Positions 8,640 through 17,225 of a stretch of 64,000 nt of DNA are shown piece by piece. The DNA comes from Flavobacterium sp. NRK1 (GTDB taxonomy: Bacteria; Bacteroidota; Bacteroidia; Flavobacteriales; Flavobacteriaceae), in contig NZ_JAMXLA010000001.1 in the NCBI RefSeq assembly GCF_024054175.1, positions 1,358,528 through 1,422,527 on the forward strand. Direction: 5' to 3'. A program made the translations under genes and the position numbers. Positions within the stretch are counted from its first letter, which is position 1, and every line of letters starts with the position of its first letter. Under the pieces are notes generated by a model. That model worked only from the letters and a program-made list of their open reading frames with translations, was not told the origin of the DNA and searched no databases.

Positions 8640-9542
8640 TTATACCCAATCTACCGGATTTGCTAATATTTTTATTAGTCGTTCTTCTTCACTTCCTTCT
8701 GCCGGATGATGGTCGTACACCCATTGAACATGAGGTGGAAGACTCATTAATATACTTTCCATACGGCCGTTGGTTTTCAACCCGAAAAGCGTGCCTTTAT
8801 CATGTACCAGATTAAATTCTACATAACGTCCGCGTCGGATTTCCTGCCAAGTACGGTTTTCATCATTATATGGAATATCTTTTCTTCTTTCAACAACAGG
8901 CACATAAGCTTCCAGGAAACTATTGCCAACTTCGGAAACAAAGCTGTACCAGTTTTCCATAGAGAACTCTTCGGTAGCTTTGCAATGATCAAAAAATAAT
9001 CCACCAATACCACGTCCTTCATTGCGATGAGCATTCCAAAAGTATTCGTCGCATTGTTTTTTAAATTTACTATAAAATTCCGGATTATGTTTATCGCAGG
9101 CTGTTTTACACGTTTGATGGAAGTGTTTTGCATCTTCATCGAATAAGTAATACGGAGTAAGATCCTGCCCACCTCCAAACCAGCTGTCAACTACATTACC
9201 TTCTTTATCATACATTTCAAAATAACGCCAGTTGGCATGCACCGTTGGCACAAACGGATTTCTAGGATGTATAACAAGGCTTAATCCACAGGCAAAAAAA
9301 TCTACATCGCCAACATTAAAGTACGCCTGCATAGCTTTTGGCAAGGGGCCATGCACCGCAGAAATATTTACACCGCCTTTTTCAAACACTGCTCCGTTTT
9401 CTATAACGCGTGTACGGCCTCCGCCGCCTTCGGCGCGTTCCCATATATCTTCTCTAAATTTTGCAGTGCCATCTACCGCTTCCAGTTTTGACGTTATGGT
9501 ATCCTGTAATTGCTGTATGTATTGGTAAAATTTATTTTTCAT
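8640..9542 (-). CDS. hemF: Coproporphyrinogen III oxidase, aerobic
   Basis: About 300 aa. Oxygen-dependent decarboxylation of coproporphyrinogen III to protoporphyrinogen IX. The family signature block is clear: VHANWRYFEMYD, WFGGGQDLTPYYLFDEDA, then FHQTCKTACDKH, and FFDHC further on. I prefer the ATG at 9540-9542 (MKNKFYQYIQQLQ); an in-frame ATG at 9555-9557 adds five residues. The use of HemF instead of HemN implies an aerobic lifestyle. It follows the hemA-C-D-E block by three small genes on the same strand. Confidence 0.96.
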   Translation of the reverse strand: MKNKFYQYIQQLQDTITSKLEAVDGTAKFREDIWERAEGGGGRTRVIENGAVFEKGGVNISAVHGPLPKAMQAYFNVGDVDFFACGLSLVIHPRNPFVPTVHANWRYFEMYDKEGNVVDSWFGGGQDLTPYYLFDEDAKHFHQTCKTACDKHNPEFYSKFKKQCDEYFWNAHRNEGRGIGGLFFDHCKATEEFSMENWYSFVSEVGNSFLEAYVPVVERRKDIPYNDENRTWQEIRRGRYVEFNLVHDKGTLFGLKTNGRMESILMSLPPHVQWVYDHHPAEGSEEERLIKILANPVDWV

Positions 9543-9588
9543 TGTTGTTATTGGCATTTATGTCATCCTTACATAAGGAGCAAATATT

Positions 9589-10146
9589 TTAGTTTTGGGC
9601 TCTATTATTTTCATAGTCTGATTTCAATAGTCCAAAATAAATTACATCTTCCAGTATTCCTTTACCGTTTCGAAACTCATCTCTTAAAATACCTTCCTTT
9701 TTAAACCCTTGTTTAATAGCTACTTTTTGACTTGCATAATTTATGGGAGATGTGCATATATATATTTTATTCATACCCAGTTTATTAAAGCATGTGTTTA
9801 CAATATTCCCTACTGCTTTGCTAATAATACCCTTGCCTTCATGATCCTTGTCTATAAAATAGGCAAGTTCACATTTAGACAATGTAGTATTTATATTTTT
9901 AATGCATATATACCCAATAAGACTATTGCTTTGAATATCTCTTATATAATAATAGTACCCATCATTGCGAAGTTGTTTAGTAATGGCTTCGGCAATAAAA
10001 TTGGTTGTTTTTTCAGGGGTTTCGCAATTTAATAGTGTAACCGGGAATGTTTTTTCAATGTGCGAAACATTTCTGCTGATGAGGTTATAAAACTCATCGG
10101 GAGTAATGTTGTGCACACTATCTGTTTTCCAGGTTACCGTTTCCAT
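9589..10146 (-). CDS. GNAT N-acetyltransferase, RimJ/RimL type
   Basis: 185 aa. GNAT fold with the RimJ/L subfamily layout: the acetyl-CoA-binding region around FIDKDHEGKGIISKAVGNIV, followed by the IYICTSPINYASQKVAIKQGFKKEG stretch with its conserved N-x-x-S and KQGF. Such enzymes acetylate protein N-termini or small amines; the substrate here cannot be read. It lies 5 nt upstream of the next gene on the same strand, within the hem cluster. Confidence 0.85.
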   Translation of the reverse strand: METVTWKTDSVHNITPDEFYNLISRNVSHIEKTFPVTLLNCETPEKTTNFIAEAITKQLRNDGYYYYIRDIQSNSLIGYICIKNINTTLSKCELAYFIDKDHEGKGIISKAVGNIVNTCFNKLGMNKIYICTSPINYASQKVAIKQGFKKEGILRDEFRNGKGILEDVIYFGLLKSDYENNRAQN

Positions 10147-10151
10147 TGTGG

Positions 10152-10577
10152 CTAATTTTTGTAGTAGTAATTTTTACCGCCGTCCTGTATTTCTATTTTT
10201 GCAATACTCTCAAAAGGTACTTTTCTTTGGGTTCCTAAAAATCTTGAATTAGATCCGTATAGGGTATCGTTACGCAGTTCTGTAGTGTCAAAATACATGA
10301 TTTGTCTCTTACCGTTTTTCTGCGTTATCCTCATTTCTAAAGACGGCGAATTATCAAGATAGTTTATTAAACCCTGTTTGTCAAGAACAGTAATTTTTTT
10401 TATACGGTTGGCAGTATAAGTAATATTTGAAAATCTGAAAAGAGGATTGTTAACTTTTACCGTATCCATTCCCTCTCCCGCTGCAATAAACTGTTCTTTC
10501 AGTTGATCGGGCGTTATGGTATAAGTACTGCATGATGTAAGAATCAATAGAGTTAGAATAATTGCAGCTTTTTTCAT
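10152..10577 (-). CDS. Small lipoprotein of unknown function
   Basis: 141 aa. Signal sequence with lipobox LLILTSC (Cys at 16), then a compact beta-rich domain with no family I recognise. Its ATG overlaps the stop of the upstream 117-aa gene by one base, and the GNAT gene follows after 5 nt, so the three are co-transcribed between hemE and hemF. Co-location with hem genes does not show a role in heme synthesis. Confidence 0.72.
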   Translation of the reverse strand: MKKAAIILTLLILTSCSTYTITPDQLKEQFIAAGEGMDTVKVNNPLFRFSNITYTANRIKKITVLDKQGLINYLDNSPSLEMRITQKNGKRQIMYFDTTELRNDTLYGSNSRFLGTQRKVPFESIAKIEIQDGGKNYYYKN

Positions 10578-10930
10578 TATTTGCTAAGTGAGTTTATTTT
10601 ATTAAAAATATCAAACGAGAACATTTTGCTTTCTGATTGTATAAAATTGTATAACGAAATTGCTTTTTCTTTAAAAGAAGCATTACTGGCAAGCATATCG
10701 GCAAAGCGCTCCATATTGGCCCAGTCAAAATGCATTTTGGTTACATGATCGTTAAGCTCATTGCCCGTCATGGCAGTAAGGCTGTGATAAGACAATCCTA
10801 ATTGCGTAAGCAGCGATTGTGCACTATCATTAAGCCATCCGTCCGGCACAAAGGTCAACTCCATAAGTTTGTTAAGGACGTTGTTTATCCTCTCATTTTC
10901 TTCGTCTCTTAATCCTAAACTTAATGGCAT
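10577..10930 (-). CDS. Hypothetical 117-aa cytosolic protein
   Basis: No signal peptide and no TM segment; mostly helical, with a central WLNDSAQSLLTQLGLSYHSL stretch. I do not recognise the family. It is the first of three tightly packed small genes (one-base overlap with the lipoprotein gene) between hemE and hemF. Confidence 0.65.
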   Translation of the reverse strand: MPLSLGLRDEENERINNVLNKLMELTFVPDGWLNDSAQSLLTQLGLSYHSLTAMTGNELNDHVTKMHFDWANMERFADMLASNASFKEKAISLYNFIQSESKMFSFDIFNKINSLSK

Positions 10931-10994
10931 TATTATAGTTTTAAGTTAGCCCCAAAGGGTGAACAGTCTCACTTTTGTTTTGAGTGAAGCTATT

Positions 10995-11013
10995 CCCTCT
11001 CCTTAGGAGAGGG
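10995..11013. repeat. CCCTCTCC/GGAGAGGG hairpin after hemE
   Basis: Perfect 8-bp stem CCCTCTCC (10995-11002), TTA loop, GGAGAGGG (11006-11013), in the 95-nt spacer between hemE and the 117-aa gene. It lacks a clear T-run on the minus strand, so it looks more like a dispersed REP-type hairpin than a strong terminator. Confidence 0.6.
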
Positions 11014-11025
11014 TTAGGGAGAGGC

Positions 11026-12051
11026 TTATTTATATTCTTTTACTGCTTCAATAAACGCTTTAGCATGATCTACCGGAATATTAGGTAAAATACCATGACC
11101 AAGGTTTACTATATAATTATCTTTTCCAAACTCATCTATCATCTGATGTACCATTTTTTTAATGGTAGGTATTGGAGATAGTAATCTTGACGGGTCGAAA
11201 TTGCCCTGAAGGGTAATTTTTCCGCCGGAAAGGTAACGTGCATTTCGTGGAGAGCATGTCCAGTCTACCCCAAGTGCCGATGCCTTGCTTTGTGCCATAT
11301 CATTAAGGGCAAACCAACAGCCTTTACCAAACACAATAACATGTGTTTCCGGAGCAAGAGCCTCAACGATCTGATTGATGTATTTCCATGAAAATTCCTG
11401 ATAATCTACAGGAGATAACATGCCTCCCCAGCTATCAAAAATCTGAACGGCATTAACACCCGCCTTTACTTTTTCTTTAAGATAAGCAATGGTAGTATCG
11501 GTTATTTTTTGAAGTAATGCATGGGCTGCTTCCGGCTGAGAGAAACAAAATCCTTTTGCCGTATCAAAACTTTTAGAGCCTTTTCCTTCTACAGCATAGC
11601 AAAATATTGTCCAAGGCGAGCCTGCAAAACCTATAAGCGGTACTTCGTCATTAAGCATTTCCTTTGTAAGCTTAATGGCATCCATTACATAGCCAAGTGT
11701 TTCGTGAATATCTGGTATGCGCACTTTTTCTACATCCTGTGCAGTACGAATAGGGTTTGGCAAAAACGGACCTATATTTTCTTTCATCAGCACTTCAATA
11801 CCCATTGCCTGTGGTACAACAAGAATATCCGAAAATAAAATAGCAGCATCAGGCTTTACTATGCGTATAGGCTGCACTGTAATTTCTGCGGCAAGCTCAG
11901 GTGTCTGGCAGCGTGTAAAAAAATCATATTTATCACGTAAAGCACGAAATTCAGGTAAGTACCTGCCTGCCTGGCGCATCATCCATACCGGTGGGCGTTC
12001 TACTGTTTCGTTACGTAATGCTTTTAAAAATAGGTCGTTTTTTATGCTCAT
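11026..12051 (-). CDS. hemE: Uroporphyrinogen decarboxylase
   Basis: 341 aa, normal length. Converts uroporphyrinogen III to coproporphyrinogen III in the cytosol. The N-terminal signature [17 protein letters not shown] and the [14 protein letters not shown] block with the catalytic Asp are intact, as are [30 protein letters not shown] and the C-terminal NLGHGILP. It lies 96 nt downstream of hemD on the same strand. Confidence 0.98.
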   Translation of the reverse strand: MSIKNDLFLKALRNETVERPPVWMMRQAGRYLPEFRALRDKYDFFTRCQTPELAAEITVQPIRIVKPDAAILFSDILVVPQAMGIEVLMKENIGPFLPNPIRTAQDVEKVRIPDIHETLGYVMDAIKLTKEMLNDEVPLIGFAGSPWTIFCYAVEGKGSKSFDTAKGFCFSQPEAAHALLQKITDTTIAYLKEKVKAGVNAVQIFDSWGGMLSPVDYQEFSWKYINQIVEALAPETHVIVFGKGCWFALNDMAQSKASALGVDWTCSPRNARYLSGGKITLQGNFDPSRLLSPIPTIKKMVHQMIDEFGKDNYIVNLGHGILPNIPVDHAKAFIEAVKEYK

Positions 12052-12147
12052 ATGTTTTGTTTGTATTTACCTTTTTATCATTTCTCCTCGCCAGTCGTTT
12101 AAAACCTTGTTTTTCAATTCACTGCATTAGCAATGACAAATCGGTAA

Positions 12148-12819
12148 TTAAATAATCTCTTTATAATAATTTATACACTTTATAATTACATTTTCAACCG
12201 ATGGCTGATTGGCAATCACTATATTTTGTGTTATATCCTTTAATGCATTTGCTGTGGTAGTACCTATACAAAAGCACGTTTCTTCTTTAATAGTATTCTC
12301 TTTTAGGTAACTCTCTACACCGCTTGGGCTGTAAAAAAGTATGCCGTTCAGCTTACTGTTTATTTTATGTGGTGAAAGCACTGTTTCATAAGCCTGTATC
12401 TCGTTCATTTCAATTCCTGCGGCTTTTAACGCATCCGGGAGTGTGTCCTTTCTCAGGTTGCCAGAGAAAAAAGTAAAGCTTTCACCTGCATACTCCTTGG
12501 TTATAGTTTTGGCGAGATCCTCGGCATAATCAGTACATGCTTTTACTTTATAACCGTAATGTTCAAGAGCCGATTTGGTTTTTACCCCCACACAAAATAT
12601 TCCATTGTTTTTAAGCTGTGCGGAATTACCATTGTGCAAAAAGCTGATTACCGCATTTTGGCTGGTAAATATCAGGTTGTCTTTCGCCGAATCAATTTTA
12701 AAAGCTTTCAGGCTTACCGATATAAAATCGGCTTCCAGTACCGACAGCCCTGCATTGAGCAGAAATTGCTTGTGGTTAGGCAAAAGCTTTTTGGTTGACA
12801 GTACGCGAAAGGTCTCCAT
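12148..12819 (-). CDS. hemD: Uroporphyrinogen-III synthase
   Basis: 223 aa. HemD sequences diverge strongly, but the two-lobed layout, VLSTKKLLPNHKQFL start, IFTSQNAVISFL, and the FYSPSGVESYL and CFCIGTTTANAL motifs fit the family. It cyclises hydroxymethylbilane with inversion of ring D. Its start codon overlaps the end of hemC by one base, as expected for consecutive pathway enzymes. Confidence 0.9.
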   Translation of the reverse strand: METFRVLSTKKLLPNHKQFLLNAGLSVLEADFISVSLKAFKIDSAKDNLIFTSQNAVISFLHNGNSAQLKNNGIFCVGVKTKSALEHYGYKVKACTDYAEDLAKTITKEYAGESFTFFSGNLRKDTLPDALKAAGIEMNEIQAYETVLSPHKINSKLNGILFYSPSGVESYLKENTIKEETCFCIGTTTANALKDITQNIVIANQPSVENVIIKCINYYKEII

Positions 12820-13739
12820 TATTTTTTTAGTTGATCCTTAATCTTAGCCATCAGTTCGGCACCACCGTTGCTTAGTACCTCAATCGCACAATCGTTACCA
12901 AAGGTTTCAATATCAGCATTGGCATCTATTACTTTTTCTATATGTATGCGTTCTTTACCATCTATAGAAAGTAATACTCCTTCAAAACGTATTTCGACAT
13001 CTGTACAGGTAGCAAGAGCACCTATTGGAGCGGTACAGCCACCTTCAAGTGTTTTTAAAAACTGACGTTCAATACGGGTGCAAAGTTCAGCCTCTTCATC
13101 ATTTAGTTTAGCAAGAGCATCCTGGCTGTACAAATCATTTTCCATAGCTACAACCACCATAGCTCCTTGTGCAGGCGCAGGAATCATCCAGTCCAGTTCA
13201 ATATGGTTTTCAGGTAACAGGTTAATGCGTTCCAGTCCGGCGGCGGCAAATACAGCACCATTCCAGTTATTTTCACTAAGCTTTTTAAGTCGGGTATTTA
13301 CATTACCGCGCAAATCGGTTACGTTATGGTTTGGGTGGCGGTGCAGCCACTGTGCCTGGCGGCGAAGGCTGCCTGTGGCAATAGTACCTGCATCATGCAA
13401 AAAATCAAGACTGCCTTTATGTACCAGTATGTCGTTTACATTAGCGCGCTCCAGTACTGCTGCCTGCACTATACCTTTCGGCAGGGCGGTAGGCACATCT
13501 TTCATAGAGTGTACTGCAATATCTACCTCGCCTTTTATCATGGCAATATCCAGTGTTTTTGTAAAAATGCCGGTAATGCCCAATTCATAAAGCGGTACAT
13601 CAAGAATAATATCGCCTGTAGATTTTACAGCAACTATTTCTGTGGGATACCCAAGTGCATTTAGTTTACGTTCTACCGTATGAGCCTGCCATAGGGCAAG
13701 TTCGCTGTCGCGGGTACCTATTCGTATGGTTTTTTTCAT
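12819..13739 (-). CDS. hemC: Porphobilinogen deaminase (hydroxymethylbilane synthase)
   Basis: 306 aa. Builds hydroxymethylbilane from four porphobilinogens on a dipyrromethane cofactor. The start IRIGTRDSELALWQA, AVHSMKDVPT, TGSLRRQAQ, DLRGNVNTRL and the cofactor cysteine in LEGGCTAPIGA are all intact. It overlaps hemA by 4 nt and hemD by 1 nt, so hemA-C-D are translationally coupled. Confidence 0.98.
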   Translation of the reverse strand: MKKTIRIGTRDSELALWQAHTVERKLNALGYPTEIVAVKSTGDIILDVPLYELGITGIFTKTLDIAMIKGEVDIAVHSMKDVPTALPKGIVQAAVLERANVNDILVHKGSLDFLHDAGTIATGSLRRQAQWLHRHPNHNVTDLRGNVNTRLKKLSENNWNGAVFAAAGLERINLLPENHIELDWMIPAPAQGAMVVVAMENDLYSQDALAKLNDEEAELCTRIERQFLKTLEGGCTAPIGALATCTDVEIRFEGVLLSIDGKERIHIEKVIDANADIETFGNDCAIEVLSNGGAELMAKIKDQLKK

Positions 13740-15001
13740 TTAGATGGAGCTTCAATCTGAAAAACCTTTTCTATCCATTCGATGCTTTCATCTAAAATGG
13801 TGTCGCGGTCTTTAAGATGATTTGCAAAATGTGTTGTAATTTTATGAATAATACGCTTGCTGATTATCTCTGCCTGCTCTTCATCAAAATTACTTATTTT
13901 TTTACGCTGAAAATTTAACTCGGTATCTTTTATGGCGTTAAGTTTTTCTTTAAGAGCATTAATGGTAGGGGCAAATTTACGGGCGTTTGTCCATTCATTA
14001 AATTCCCCTTTTACCGCTTCTATAATAGCTTCGGCAGCAGGAACATGTTTTTTCCTGTTTTCAAGAGTAACGTCTGTAATTTTAGAAAGGTCATCAAGGT
14101 GTACTACTGTAACGCCTTCCATATCCTTAACATCATCATGTACGTTTTTAGGAATAGAAAGATCCAGTATAAGTAATGGCTTATTGGTAGTAAGGATGTC
14201 TTTATCAATAGTAGGCACAGGTGCGCCGGTTGCTACAACCAATACATCTGCATTAGGCAGTTCCAGCGGAAGCAGGTCGTAATCCTTAACTATAAGATTA
14301 AATTTTCCGGCTATCTGTTCTGCTTTTTCTCGTGTACGGTTTATAAGTGTAATATGATCGTTTTTGGTATGCTTAACTAAATTTTCGCAGGTGTTTCTGC
14401 CTATTTTTCCTGTACCGAAAAGCAATATGTTTTTGTTTTGAATGTCGGGTACATTATTCATAATGTACTGAACCGATGCAAAAGATACCGATGTTGCGCC
14501 AGAGCTAAGCTCGGTTTCATTTTTAATTCTTTTGCTTGCCTGTATAACACAGTTTACAAGTCTTTCTATAAAAGCATTGGTAAGCCCAAGATTTTTAGAC
14601 TCATTAAAACTTGTTTTTATTTGCGATATAATTTCAAAATCGCCAAGTATCTGGCTGTCCAGACCCGATCCTACTCTAAAAACATGATTTATAGCTTCGG
14701 TATTTTTATAAACAAAGGCTACACGCTGAAATTCTTCAACAGTACCCTGGCTATTGTCGCAAAGTAATTTTATAAGCTGAAAAGGGTGTTCTGCATAACC
14801 GTATATCTCTGTCCTATTGCAGGTAGAAATAACAATAAGGCTTTCTATGCCTTCCTGTTTAGCCTGTTGTAACAGGCTGGTTTTGGCAGTATTACCCAAA
14901 CTGAATTTTCCCCTTATCGCGGCATCGGCTTTCCTGTAACTTAACCCTACTGCATAGAAGTAAAGATGCCTTGATACGTTATTGTTCTCCATAGTGCTCA
15001 C
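13736..15001 (-). CDS. hemA: Glutamyl-tRNA reductase
   Basis: 421 aa. NADPH-dependent reduction of Glu-tRNA to glutamate-1-semialdehyde, the first and usually controlled step of C5-pathway heme synthesis. Visible are the catalytic Cys in VISTCNRTEIYGYAE, the RVGSGLDSQILGDFEI block, the NADPH site LLFGTGKIGRNT and the C-terminal helical dimerisation region. An in-frame ATG three codons in (14990-14992) is an equally good start. A -7 box at 15019-15026 gives it its own promoter, divergent from the AraC gene. hemL is not in this window. Confidence 0.97.
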   Translation of the reverse strand: MSTMENNNVSRHLYFYAVGLSYRKADAAIRGKFSLGNTAKTSLLQQAKQEGIESLIVISTCNRTEIYGYAEHPFQLIKLLCDNSQGTVEEFQRVAFVYKNTEAINHVFRVGSGLDSQILGDFEIISQIKTSFNESKNLGLTNAFIERLVNCVIQASKRIKNETELSSGATSVSFASVQYIMNNVPDIQNKNILLFGTGKIGRNTCENLVKHTKNDHITLINRTREKAEQIAGKFNLIVKDYDLLPLELPNADVLVVATGAPVPTIDKDILTTNKPLLILDLSIPKNVHDDVKDMEGVTVVHLDDLSKITDVTLENRKKHVPAAEAIIEAVKGEFNEWTNARKFAPTINALKEKLNAIKDTELNFQRKKISNFDEEQAEIISKRIIHKITTHFANHLKDRDTILDESIEWIEKVFQIEAPSK

Positions 15002-15018
15002 TTATCCTAAAAGTTCTA

Positions 15019-15026
15019 CAAAAGTA
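15019..15026 (-). promoter_or_regulatory. -7 promoter box (TACTTTTG) of the hemACD block
   Basis: Minus-strand TACTTTTG, a perfect TAnnTTTG match, 17 nt before the hemA ATG in the divergent hemA/araC spacer. Confidence 0.55.
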
Positions 15027-15120
15027 TTGTGAAGGTTTTCTAAAAAATAACGCTCAAAGTCCTTTTTGTGTCGCTGTGGGATATTTTGGCATGAAAATGT
15101 ATTTATTTGCTCAAATACTA

Positions 15121-15128
15121 TAAATTTG
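15121..15128 (+). promoter_or_regulatory. -7 promoter box (TAAATTTG) of the AraC-hemH side
   Basis: Plus-strand TAAATTTG matches TAnnTTTG perfectly. It would start transcription about 90 nt before the AraC ATG, leaving the inverted repeat at 15159-15175 inside the leader. Confidence 0.45.
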
Positions 15129-15158
15129 CAATAAAATCAGCACATTGCAAAAATATAG

Positions 15159-15175
15159 TTTAGAATAATTCTAAA
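15159..15175. promoter_or_regulatory. PerR/Fur-like 7-1-7 inverted repeat
   Basis: TTTAGAATAATTCTAAA is a perfect inverted repeat of 8-bp arms about one central base. The core TTAGAAT-A-ATTCTAA has the 7-1-7 geometry of Fur-superfamily operators and differs from the Bacillus PerR box (TTATAAT-n-ATTATAA) by one base per arm. It lies between hemA and the AraC/hemH genes. Regulator assignment is inference. Confidence 0.5.
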
Positions 15176-15221
15176 TAAAGAGGTGTCGCATTTTTGCAAT
15201 TGACATAAAAAAAATACCGCT

Positions 15222-16094
15222 ATGGGTTCTCATGAAGAAATAAAGATTGAGGATGATTTTATAGTACTTCGTTTTCAAAACGATGGTGACGAAATCTCTC
15301 ATTATGAAAGGGAAGTGGGTGTAGATCTTATACAATTTCACTTTGGTATAAAGGGGCGGGCCAAGTTTATATTTAATCAGGGTCGCTATGCGCTTGATCT
15401 AAAAGAGGAAGTATCACTTTTTTTATATAACCCGCAAAAGGAACTGCCGGTTCACCTTGAAATTGCTCCGCATAGCTGGGTAATATCGGTACTTATATCT
15501 ATTAAAAAATTTCATGGTTTTTTCTCTGAACAGGCAGATCATATTCCGTTTTTAAGCTCTGAAAATATTGATAAGAAATATTATAAAGACGAAAAAATAA
15601 ACCCTGCTATGGCTGTAGTGCTTAGCCAGCTGTTTCATTTTAACTTGCATCAGTCCATTAAAAAACTGTATTTTAAAGGGAAGGTATATGAGCTGCTAAG
15701 TCTTTATTTTAACCGGGCAGAAGATGCCAATATAGAATCATGTCCATTTTTGGTAGATGAGGATAACGTAATAAAAATACGCAAGGCAAAAGATATTGTA
15801 ATTGCTAATATGGCCGAACCACCCGGATTGCAGGAACTGGCTGACCAGGTAGGTATAAACCTGAAAAAATTAAAAATGGGCTTTCGTCAGATTTATGGCG
15901 ATACCGTTTACAGCTTCCTTTTTGATTATAAAATGGATTATGCCCGCAAACTTTTAGATAGTGGGTCGTATAACGTTAATGAGGTAGGCTTAAAAATTGG
16001 TTATAGTACTGCAAGCCATTTTATATCGGCTTTTAAAAAGAAGTTTGGTACTACTCCAAAAAAATACCTGATGAGTATTAATGAGAAGGTTTAA
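15222..16094 (+). CDS. AraC-family regulator next to the heme genes
   Basis: 290 aa. An N-terminal cupin-like sensing half (about 1-170, with strand-rich IQFHFGIKGRAKFIF) and a C-terminal double HTH (about 190-285: LQELADQVGINLKKLKMGFRQ and VNEVGLKIGYSTASHFISAFKK), ending KKFGTTPKKY as in classic AraC proteins. It is divergent from hemA and directly upstream of hemH, which suggests control of heme synthesis, perhaps in response to iron, heme or a porphyrin. The ligand is not evident from sequence. The layout recalls PchR-type regulators. Confidence 0.9.
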   Translation: MGSHEEIKIEDDFIVLRFQNDGDEISHYEREVGVDLIQFHFGIKGRAKFIFNQGRYALDLKEEVSLFLYNPQKELPVHLEIAPHSWVISVLISIKKFHGFFSEQADHIPFLSSENIDKKYYKDEKINPAMAVVLSQLFHFNLHQSIKKLYFKGKVYELLSLYFNRAEDANIESCPFLVDEDNVIKIRKAKDIVIANMAEPPGLQELADQVGINLKKLKMGFRQIYGDTVYSFLFDYKMDYARKLLDSGSYNVNEVGLKIGYSTASHFISAFKKKFGTTPKKYLMSINEKV

Positions 16095-16193
16095 CGCAGA
16101 AACAAAAATTGCAGAATAAATAAAATAACAAAACAAACCGCCTCTCGCATGGTTTTTGTGAACCAACGGCAGGCATATAGAAAAACAAGAATA

Positions 16194-17225
16194 ATGAAAG
16201 GAGTACTGTTAGTAAACTTGGGCTCACCAAAAAGTCCAACACCAAAAGATGTTAAGCCTTATCTTGATGAGTTTTTGATGGATAAGTATGTTATAGATGT
16301 TCCGTTTTTATTAAGGGCACTTCTTGTAAGGGGAATAATTCTTCGAAAAAGGCCTGAGGCTTCTGCAGAAGCTTACCAGAAAATATGGTGGGAAGAAGGT
16401 TCGCCACTTATTGTGTTGTCTGAAAGGATGCATAAAAAAATACAGCAAAAAACTGATATGCCCGTTGCACTTGCCATGCGTTATGGTGATCCATCTATAG
16501 AAAAAGGCCTTCAGGAACTTTCGGATAAAGGGGTTACAGAAGTATTGCTTTTTCCGTTATATCCGCAATATGCCATGGCATCAACCCTTACTATATTAGT
16601 ATTGGCTGAAGAGATAAGGAAAAAGAAATTTCCGCACATGACATTTACCGATGTGCCTGCATTTTATAATAAGCCTGATTATATTAAAGCACTTGCAAAC
16701 TCTATAAAAAGCTCATTACAGGGCTTTGATTATGATCATCTTTTATTCTCGTACCATGGTATTCCGGAACGACATATAAGAAAAACAGATGTAACAAAAT
16801 CACATTGTAAAATAAATGATACCTGTTGTGTAACGCCATCGGCGGCACATAAGTTTTGCTACCGTCACCAGTGTTATGAAACTACACGGCTTGTTGTAGA
16901 AGAACTGGGCATACCTAAAGAAAAATATTCACTTACGTTTCAGTCGCGCCTTGCGGGCGACAAATGGCTGGAGCCTTATACCGATATTGAAATAAATAAA
17001 ATGCCCAATAAAGGTATTAAAAAACTGGCTGTGGTAACTCCGGCATTTGTGGCTGACTGTCTTGAAACACTGGAAGAAATTGCTATGCGCGCCAAAGAAG
17101 ATTTTGAAGAGCATGGCGGCGAAAAATTCCTTGCTATTCCCTGCCTTAATGATGGCGACGAATGGATAGGTGTTGTAGCCAATTGGGTTAACGAATGGGC
17201 CAATGCTGAAACACCGGTAGTTTAA
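16194..17225 (+). CDS. hemH: Ferrochelatase
   Basis: About 343 aa from the preferred start at 16194 (MKGVLLVNLGSPKSP); an upstream in-frame ATG at 16149 would add 15 atypical residues. Inserts Fe2+ into a porphyrin. The start LVNLGSP, LFPLYPQYAMAST, the catalytic FSYHGIPERHIRKTD with its conserved His, and FQSRLAGDKWLEPYTD are intact. Several Cys cluster around HCKINDTCC and CYRHQC. It lies 99 nt downstream of the AraC gene and its stop overlaps the MATE ATG (TAATG). Confidence 0.97.
   Translation: MKGVLLVNLGSPKSPTPKDVKPYLDEFLMDKYVIDVPFLLRALLVRGIILRKRPEASAEAYQKIWWEEGSPLIVLSERMHKKIQQKTDMPVALAMRYGDPSIEKGLQELSDKGVTEVLLFPLYPQYAMASTLTILVLAEEIRKKKFPHMTFTDVPAFYNKPDYIKALANSIKSSLQGFDYDHLLFSYHGIPERHIRKTDVTKSHCKINDTCCVTPSAAHKFCYRHQCYETTRLVVEELGIPKEKYSLTFQSRLAGDKWLEPYTDIEINKMPNKGIKKLAVVTPAFVADCLETLEEIAMRAKEDFEEHGGEKFLAIPCLNDGDEWIGVVANWVNEWANAETPVV

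Noticed and set aside
13078..13590. 170-codon frame antisense to hemC
   Set aside because: Ser/Arg-rich shadow of an intact, well-conserved hemC.
16149..16193. Upstream in-frame extension of hemH
   Set aside because: Ferrochelatases start at the LLVNLGSP block; the 15 extra residues are basic and atypical.
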